39,987 nucleotides of DNA from CAZDML01 sp964506645. Its GTDB lineage: Bacteria; Elusimicrobiota; Elusimicrobia; 2-01-FULL-59-12. The stretch covers positions 1-39,987 of the forward strand of contig CAZDML010000007.1 of assembly GCA_964506645.1 (NCBI GenBank), read 5' to 3'. Position numbers and translations under genes: made by a program. Positions 33,574 to 39,987 of this stretch are shown piece by piece. Position 1 is the first letter of the stretch, and every line of letters starts with the position of its first letter. The notes below the pieces were generated by a model. It did no database searches. It saw only the letters and a list, made by a program, of their open reading frames with translations, and was not told where the DNA came from.

Positions 33574-36500
33574 TAGTTTCCTCCGAGTAAATGACGGTGC
33601 GCCCGCAGTCCCGTACCAGCCGGGATGAGGTGACCGATAATGACGTTTTCTTTCAGCCCGCGCAGGTAATCCACGGCACCCGAAGATGACGCATCGGTAA
33701 GCACGCGAGTGGTTTCCTGGAAGCTGGCCGCCGAGATAATCGACTCGGACGACAGAGACGCCTTGGTGATCCCCAAGAGAACCGGCTGCGCTTCGGCGGG
33801 TTCACCGCTGGCGGCCAAGGTCTGCTCGTTGAGTCGTTTGAAGCGGCTCTTACTGACGATTTCGCCGATCAGAAGCTCGGTGTCGCCCGATTTTGTAATG
33901 CGGACGTTAGAAAGCATCTGACGGACAATAATTTCAATATGTTTATCGTTAATGACGACACCCTGTAAACGATACACTTCCTGAATTTCATTCACGAGGT
34001 GTTCCTGAACAGCTTTGGCGTCCTTTACTTTGAGAATATCGTGCGGGTTCACCGAACCATCGGTCAACGCTTCACCCACGCCCACGCGGTCGCCTTCATA
34101 GACAACCAAGTGTTTGCCGTGGGGAATGTTGTACTCGCGAACGGTTCCGGTCTCTTCATCGGTGACGATAACCTTCTGGCCGCCTTTCGAGGTGGTACCA
34201 AGTTTCACGCTGCCCGGAATTTCCGAGACAATCGTGGAGTTGCGCGGACGGCGTGCTTCGAACAGCTCAACGACGCGCGGCAAACCACCGGTAATATCTT
34301 TGGTCTTGGTAACTTCCTGCGGAATCTTCGCCAGGATTTGACCCGGTTGGATTTCATCGCCGTCTTCCACACTTAAGTAGGTATCCACGGGCAAGGTATA
34401 GCCAGCCACACGTTTACCGTTCTTAATAATGGCGACCTGCGGATGCAGGCGTTCGGCACGGTGTTCGATGATGACACGTTCCGTGAGACCGGTGACCTTG
34501 TTCTTTTCCTGGTGCACCGTGATCCCTTCGATAACGTCTTCGAGTTTCACTGTACCTTCAAATTCGCTAATGATCGGAAGAGCGTGCGGATCCCATTCCG
34601 CAAGCAACAGTCCTTTTTCAATACGCGCAACTTCTGTGACCTTCATACGAGCACCGTACGGGAGACGGAAGTGATCGCGTTCCTTGCCGCTATCTTCCTT
34701 AATGGAAATTTCAGCACTGCGGCTAACCACAATCTGTTGATTGTCTTTGGTCTTGAGCAACCGCACGTTAAAGAAACGAACCTGCCCGTCATGCGGTGCA
34801 ATAATCTGAGAGCGTTTCACGACGCGGCTGGCGGCACCACCGATGTGGAACGTTCGGAGAGTGAGCTGCGTACCGGGCTCACCGATGGATTGTGCTGCGA
34901 TAATTCCGACCGATTCTCCGATGCCGACCATGCGACCAGTCGCCAGGTTTAAGCCGTAACATTTTGCACAGATACCCCACGGCGCTTCACACACGAGCAC
35001 AGAACGGATACGAATCCGGTCGATTTCGGCTTCTTTCACTTTCTTCGCCGATTCGCCCGTAATGAGTTCGCCCGATTTCACGATGACTTCATCGGAGAGC
35101 GGATGCGTAATGGTATCGAGCGCCACGCGACCGACAATACGTTCTTCCATCGGCTCGATGACTTCGTCGCCAGAGGATAAGGTTCCGATCGATACACCCA
35201 TAATCGTTCCGCAGTCTTCCAGAACCACCACAACGTCGTTGGCCACGTCCACCAGACGGCGGGTGAGATACCCCGCATCGGCGGTTTTCAGAGCGGTATC
35301 GGCCAACCCTTTGCGTCCACCGTGCGTTGAGATGAAGTACTCAAGAACGGTGAGACCTTCGCGGAAGTTAGAGATAACCGGCGTTTCAATAATTTCGCCA
35401 ATACCCCCGGTGAGTTTCTTCTGCGGTTTCGCCATCAAACCGCGCATCCCGGCGAGCTGACGAATCTGGGCTGCGCTTCCGCGAGCACCGGAGTTCGCCA
35501 TCATGTAAATGGCATTAAATTTCGCTTCTTTTTCGCTAAACGTCGACTGTTCCTGCTTCTTCATCTCGTCGAACATGAGATCCGAGATGCGGTCCGTCAC
35601 ACGGGTCCACAAGTCGATGATCTTGTTGTAGCGTTCGCTTTCGGTGATAAGACCGAGCTTCGCTTGTCGTTCCACTTCAACGACCTGCGTTTGGGCTTCT
35701 TTCACAAAACGTTCTTTTTCTTTCGGCACAATCATGTCTTCGATCGAGATCGAAATCCCGGCGCGCGTCGCATAACGGAAGCCGATCGCTTTCACGTCAT
35801 CAAGCAAGGTCACCGTACGGGCATGGCCCAAGGCGCGATAACAGCGATCGATCAGCTCCGCCAATTCTTTCTTACCCATCGTGTTGTTGATGTGACCGAG
35901 TTCTGGCGGAACAACAGCATTAAAGAGGACGCGTCCGACCGTGGTCCAATCTTTCCACTTGGACGGATTGGCATTGTCCTGAGCGCTAAGCTCGGCTTCC
36001 AGCATGCGGTTGATGCCGCGCACCTTAATCTTCGCATGGAGCGAAACTTCTTTGCGCTGGAAAGCGGCTTCTACTTCTTCACGGGACGAGAAGGTTTTTC
36101 CTTCGCCCTGATCGCCGGCCTTCACTTTGGTCAAATAGTTACAACCCAACACCATGTCCTGCGACGGCACTGCGATCGGACGACCCGAGGCCGGCGAGAG
36201 CAAGTTGTTCGAAGAAAGCATGAGGAGGCGTGCTTCGAGCTGCGCCTCAAGCGAAAGCGGAATATGAACGGCCATTTGGTCGCCGTCAAAGTCCGCGTTG
36301 AACGCCGCACAGGTCAGCGGGTGCAGCTGAATCGCTTTTCCTTCAATCAGAACTGGCTCAAACGCCTGAATACCGAGACGGTGGAGCGTCGGGGCACGGT
36401 TCAAGATGACCGGGTGATGTTTGGTCACCTGATCGAGAATGTCCCAGATTTCCGGCTTCACGCGTTCCAGCATGCGTTTCGCCGCCTTGAGCATCACATT

Positions 36501-37730
36501 TTCTTTCTTCATGAGCTCGCGGATAATAAACGGCTTAAAGAGTTCGAGCGCCATTTCCTTCGGCAAACCGCACTGATGGAGCTTCAGGTTCGGGCCAACG
36601 ACAATGACCGAGCGGCCAGAATAGTCCACACGCTTACCGAGGAGGTTCTGGCGGAAGCGACCCTGCTTACCTTTTAAGATATCGGACAGAGACTTGAGCG
36701 GGCGATTGCCAGCGCCGACCACAACTTTGCCGCGGGCTCCGTTTTCAAGAAGCGCATCCACGGCTTCCTGGAGCAAGCGCTTTTCGTTGTGGATCATGAC
36801 TTCGGGTGCGCGCAACAGTTCGATATGTTTCAACCGGTTGTTACGGTTGATGATGCGACGGTAGAGATCGTTTAAGTCGGAGGTCGCGAAACGTCCGCCT
36901 TCCAGGGGCACGAGCGGGCGAAGGTCCGGCGGGAGCACGGGAAGAACGGTGAGTACCATCCATTCCGGTTTCACTTTGGAACGTTGGAACGCTTCCACAA
37001 CACGGAGGCGTTTTACCAAACGGCTGCGTTCTGCATCGGAGGTCGTCTTCTTCACTTTTTCATGAAGTTCAACGGCTTCCTTTTGAATATCGATTTTGGT
37101 CAGAAGCTCGCGCACCGCAGTGGCGCCGATACCGACTTTCACACGACTGCCGAATTCCTGGCGGATCTTCTGATATTCTTCTTCGGTGAGAAGCTGCTTC
37201 TCGGTGAAGAGAATCTTGTTATCGACGTCTTTGAAATCTTCGAGGACGATGTAGCGCGCATAATAGACCACGCGCTCCAGATCGGAAATCTTGATGTTGA
37301 GAAGTGTTCCGATTCGAGATGGGGTTTTGCGCAGGAACCAGACGTGCGCGATGGGCACGGCCAGTTCGATGTGGCCCATACGTTCGCGGCGAACTTTGGA
37401 TTCGGTGACTTCAACGCCACAACGATCACAAATGACGCCTTTGTTCTTCACCCACTTGTACTTACCGCAGTTACATTCCCAATCGCGGACAGGTCCAAAA
37501 ATACGTTCGCAGAACAAACCATCTCTTTCCGGCTTGAACGTACGATAGTTAATCGTTTCCGGCTTGCGAACTTCGCCGTACGACCACGCTAAAATCTGCT
37601 CAGGGCTGGCTAAGCTAATACGAATGGCATCAAAATCTAGAAAGTTTAATTCTTTATCGGCCTTCTTGGTCTTTTCGCGGTTTCCGCCTTGACCAGAAGA
37701 CTTTCTTTCCAGGAGTTGTTGAAATGACAC
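33573..37730 (-). CDS. rpoC: RNA polymerase beta' subunit
   Basis: A 1385-residue catalytic subunit. The N-terminal zinc site has C86, C88, C101 and C104. The active-site NADFDGDQM is at 478-486, with D480, D482 and D484 binding catalytic magnesium. A second zinc site appears with CEAPWGICAKCYG, followed by the trigger-loop/bridge region (QSIGEPGTQLTLRTFHIGG). No large lineage-specific insertion is obvious. The start is a GTG at 37730 with a strong AGGAGG site. It lies 12 nt after rpoB. Confidence 0.99.
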   Translation of the reverse strand: MSFQQLLERKSSGQGGNREKTKKADKELNFLDFDAIRISLASPEQILAWSYGEVRKPETINYRTFKPERDGLFCERIFGPVRDWECNCGKYKWVKNKGVICDRCGVEVTESKVRRERMGHIELAVPIAHVWFLRKTPSRIGTLLNIKISDLERVVYYARYIVLEDFKDVDNKILFTEKQLLTEEEYQKIRQEFGSRVKVGIGATAVRELLTKIDIQKEAVELHEKVKKTTSDAERSRLVKRLRVVEAFQRSKVKPEWMVLTVLPVLPPDLRPLVPLEGGRFATSDLNDLYRRIINRNNRLKHIELLRAPEVMIHNEKRLLQEAVDALLENGARGKVVVGAGNRPLKSLSDILKGKQGRFRQNLLGKRVDYSGRSVIVVGPNLKLHQCGLPKEMALELFKPFIIRELMKKENVMLKAAKRMLERVKPEIWDILDQVTKHHPVILNRAPTLHRLGIQAFEPVLIEGKAIQLHPLTCAAFNADFDGDQMAVHIPLSLEAQLEARLLMLSSNNLLSPASGRPIAVPSQDMVLGCNYLTKVKAGDQGEGKTFSSREEVEAAFQRKEVSLHAKIKVRGINRMLEAELSAQDNANPSKWKDWTTVGRVLFNAVVPPELGHINNTMGKKELAELIDRCYRALGHARTVTLLDDVKAIGFRYATRAGISISIEDMIVPKEKERFVKEAQTQVVEVERQAKLGLITESERYNKIIDLWTRVTDRISDLMFDEMKKQEQSTFSEKEAKFNAIYMMANSGARGSAAQIRQLAGMRGLMAKPQKKLTGGIGEIIETPVISNFREGLTVLEYFISTHGGRKGLADTALKTADAGYLTRRLVDVANDVVVVLEDCGTIMGVSIGTLSSGDEVIEPMEERIVGRVALDTITHPLSDEVIVKSGELITGESAKKVKEAEIDRIRIRSVLVCEAPWGICAKCYGLNLATGRMVGIGESVGIIAAQSIGEPGTQLTLRTFHIGGAASRVVKRSQIIAPHDGQVRFFNVRLLKTKDNQQIVVSRSAEISIKEDSGKERDHFRLPYGARMKVTEVARIEKGLLLAEWDPHALPIISEFEGTVKLEDVIEGITVHQEKNKVTGLTERVIIEHRAERLHPQVAIIKNGKRVAGYTLPVDTYLSVEDGDEIQPGQILAKIPQEVTKTKDITGGLPRVVELFEARRPRNSTIVSEIPGSVKLGTTSKGGQKVIVTDEETGTVREYNIPHGKHLVVYEGDRVGVGEALTDGSVNPHDILKVKDAKAVQEHLVNEIQEVYRLQGVVINDKHIEIIVRQMLSNVRITKSGDTELLIGEIVSKSRFKRLNEQTLAASGEPAEAQPVLLGITKASLSSESIISAASFQETTRVLTDASSSGAVDYLRGLKENVIIGHLIPAGTGLRAHRHLLGGN

Positions 37731-37742
37731 GCGTAGGCCTCC

Positions 37743-39987
37743 TTAGGATTTCGATCCGACTTCTTCGGATACTTTGCCGGATGCTTTAGACGTTCCGTTC
37801 TTCGGCTGGTCAGCACGAATCAGTTCAATATTGAGACCCAGCGCACGCAGTTCGCGCGCGAGAACTTTGAACGATTCCGGAATACCCGGCTCGGAGAATG
37901 TTTCGCCTTTAATAATGGCTTCATACATCTTGGCGCGGCCTGCGACGTCATCGGATTTCACAGTCAGGAATTCCTGCAAGCAGTGCGCTGCGCCGTAGGC
38001 TTCAATTGCCCACACTTCCATTTCGCCGAAGCGCTGACCACCAAACTGCGCCTTACCGCCGAGTGGCTGGCGGGTGATAAGCGAGTAGGGGCCCGTGGAT
38101 CGGGCATGAATCTTGTCTTCCACGAGGTGGGCCAACTTAATGATGTACATATAGCCCACCGTGGTTTTTTCATCAAACTTTTCACCGGTGCGGCCGTCGT
38201 AGAGCTGGAAACGGCAGTAGTCGGTCGGCAAGAACTCATCCGGCGTTCCTTCTTTGCGGAGCTTATCCTTCGCCTTACGGATCATTTCGACAACCTGCTC
38301 TTCTTTCGCCCCATCGAATACCGAAGTGCTCATCTGGGTGCCGAGCGTTTTGGCGGCCCAACCCAACATAGTTTCGAGGAGTTGCCCAACGTTCATACGA
38401 GAGGGAACACCCAGCGGAGACAATACGACATCTACGGGGCGCCCATCCGGTAAGTACGGCATATCTTCTTGCGGAACAATACGGGAAACAACCCCCTTGT
38501 TTCCGTGACGTCCGGCCAGCTTGTCGCCGACTTGCACTTTGCGCTTCGTCGCAATATAAACTTTGACGATTTTGTTCACAGTGACCGGCAATTCATCGCC
38601 GACCTTCACTGCTTCTTTTTCGCGGGCCATTTCCACGCGCAACTGTTGTTCTTTGCGCTGGATGTAAAGCTTAACCTTTTCTTTTTCATCCTCGGCTTCA
38701 CGACCGGTTAGCTTCTTCGCTTCTTTCTGCTCATCGATTTGAGCAAAGCGAATCTTACGGTCTTCTCGGAGGATTTCAACGAGGCCATCGTATTTGGCTT
38801 CGATATCTCGAATTTTTTTATTTTCTTCTTTGGTGGCCATTTTTTCGCGGCGCACAAACATGCGAACACCCACGATTTTACCAGCCACGCCTGGCGGCAC
38901 ACGAAGCGACGCATCCATCGTGTCTTCGGCTTTCTTACCAAAGATGACTTTGAGGAGGCGTTCTTCCGGTGTCACCTGCTGCTCGCCTTTGGGGGCGACT
39001 TTACCAACAAGGATATCTCCAGGCACCACATCGGCGCCGGGACGAACAATCCCGTGTTCATCCAAGTTCACAAGCGAATCGGCACCGACGTTCGGAATGT
39101 CGCGGGTGATTTCTTCCGCGCCCATTTTCGTGTCGCGGGCTTCGATTTGGAATTCGTGAATATGGACAGAGGTTAAAAGGTCATCACGAACTACGCGTTC
39201 CGATAAGAGGATCGCGTCTTCGTAGTTACAGCCTTCCCACGGCATGAACGCGACGAGGAGGTTTTTACCGAGCGCCAGTTCTCCGCCTGAAGTCGCAGGA
39301 CCGTCGGAAATAACATCACCCTTGCGAATCTTCTGGCCCTTCTTAACGAGAGGGACTTGATTCACTGTGGTGTCTTGGTTCGAACGAAGATATTTGCGGA
39401 ATGTATAAATATCGATATGCGGATCGCCCTTGACTGGAGCATCCGTTTCCGGCTGGGGCTCATCAGACCAGACAGCCACTTCATCGGCAGACACAGCGAC
39501 CACTTCACCACCGCGCTTTGCGGAGATCGCCGCACCAGAGTCCCGGGCTGCACGATCTTCGAGTCCCGTACCCACCAGAGGCGGATCAGTGATTAAAAGA
39601 GGAACGGCTTGACGCTGCATGTTTGAACCCATGAGCGCACGATTGGCGTCATCGTGCTCAAGGAACGGAATAAGCGCCGTCGACACGGAAACGACCTGCA
39701 TAGGTGAAATATCCATGTAGTCGACTTCGTCGGCCGGAAATTCTTTAAAGTCGCCGCGATAACGGCACAGAATACGCGCATTGGAAAACTTTCCATTCTT
39801 TTCGAGAGCCGTGTTAGCTTGCGCAACGACCAGATCGTTTTCACGATCGGCAGTCAGGAATTCCACGTCGTCGGACACTTTGCCATTAATAACTTTACGA
39901 TAAGGAGATTCGATCAGCCCGTATTCATTCACGCGGGCATAGCAAGCCAGCGAGGAAATAAGACCAATGTTCGGACCTTCCGGAGTC
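37743..39987 (-). CDS. rpoB: RNA polymerase beta subunit, C-terminal part (5' end outside window)
   Basis: The last 747 or so residues of beta, reading off the right edge. The first visible residues are TPEGPNIGLISS, the end of rifampicin cluster II. Conserved blocks follow: NLLVAFMPWEGCNYEDAILL, the coiled flap-related segment, GDKLAGRHGNKGVVSRI with active-site lysines, and GGKAQFGGQRFGEMEVWA at the C-terminal clamp. The tail after LIRADQPKN is a short Ser/Lys/Glu extension. Its 5' end and any rplJL genes lie outside. Confidence 0.99.
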   Translation of the reverse strand, partial: TPEGPNIGLISSLACYARVNEYGLIESPYRKVINGKVSDDVEFLTADRENDLVVAQANTALEKNGKFSNARILCRYRGDFKEFPADEVDYMDISPMQVVSVSTALIPFLEHDDANRALMGSNMQRQAVPLLITDPPLVGTGLEDRAARDSGAAISAKRGGEVVAVSADEVAVWSDEPQPETDAPVKGDPHIDIYTFRKYLRSNQDTTVNQVPLVKKGQKIRKGDVISDGPATSGGELALGKNLLVAFMPWEGCNYEDAILLSERVVRDDLLTSVHIHEFQIEARDTKMGAEEITRDIPNVGADSLVNLDEHGIVRPGADVVPGDILVGKVAPKGEQQVTPEERLLKVIFGKKAEDTMDASLRVPPGVAGKIVGVRMFVRREKMATKEENKKIRDIEAKYDGLVEILREDRKIRFAQIDEQKEAKKLTGREAEDEKEKVKLYIQRKEQQLRVEMAREKEAVKVGDELPVTVNKIVKVYIATKRKVQVGDKLAGRHGNKGVVSRIVPQEDMPYLPDGRPVDVVLSPLGVPSRMNVGQLLETMLGWAAKTLGTQMSTSVFDGAKEEQVVEMIRKAKDKLRKEGTPDEFLPTDYCRFQLYDGRTGEKFDEKTTVGYMYIIKLAHLVEDKIHARSTGPYSLITRQPLGGKAQFGGQRFGEMEVWAIEAYGAAHCLQEFLTVKSDDVAGRAKMYEAIIKGETFSEPGIPESFKVLARELRALGLNIELIRADQPKNGTSKASGKVSEEVGSKS

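Noticed and set aside
35664..36677. Plus-strand open frame of about 337 codons opposite rpoC
   Set aside because: Antisense shadow of conserved beta' sequence including the active site; no family features and no ribosome site.

Overview
The window is a dense bacterial core-genome segment. All but one of its genes lie on the minus strand, so transcription runs from high to low coordinates. It holds most of an rpoB gene (cut by the right edge), rpoC, then the str (rpsL, rpsG, fusA, tuf), S10, spc and alpha ribosomal-protein operons joined into one block. The cell-shape genes mreB, mreC, mreD, mrdA and rodA and an RNase E/G gene (rng) follow. After a 141-nt leader come rplU, rpmA, obgE and proB, and after a CIRCE-controlled promoter come groES and groEL. 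At the left edge are one plus-strand ORF6N-domain gene, a GreB-like factor and a YggS-type PLP-binding protein cut by the window edge.

Organism: the rod-shape genes and MreC/MreD/PBP2/RodA indicate a peptidoglycan-bearing, probably Gram-negative cell. Two signs point to the PVC group or a neighbouring candidate phylum. EF-Tu has an atypical switch I, which from memory resembles planctomycete EF-Tu. rpmD (L30) is absent between rpsE and rplO. Because mreBCD is present, Omnitrophota is my best guess, but this rests on memory and was not tested by alignment. Gene order and family assignments are secure; the taxonomy is not.

Layout from right to left in the transcription direction: 39987-33573 rpoB-rpoC; 33573-29351 rpsL-rpsG-fusA-tuf; 29347-14303 the 30 genes rpsJ to rplQ, including secY, adk, map, infA, rpmJ and rpoA; 14285-6732 mreB-mreC-mreD-mrdA-rodA-rng; 6731-6591 a leader with two strong hairpins; 6590-3870 rplU-rpmA-obgE-proB; 3869-3735 promoter plus two tandem CIRCE-like operators; 3734-1789 groES-groEL; 1763-1732 a shared bidirectional terminator; 1211-1720 the ORF6N gene on the plus strand; 1137-1 the gre-like and yggS genes.

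From rpoB to rng there are 42 same-strand genes, and no gap between them exceeds 30 nt. Many junctions are TAATG, ATGA or GTGA overlaps that imply translational coupling. RNA polymerase core, ribosome, translation factors, Sec translocon and cell-wall elongation machinery are therefore physically linked. No rRNA, tRNA, CRISPR or insertion sequence was seen, and no gene-free stretch exceeds 300 bases. The window looks mainly like conserved housekeeping DNA. The unusual points are the EF-Tu switch I, the double CIRCE promoter, the rplU leader, and the N-terminal extension of the RNase.
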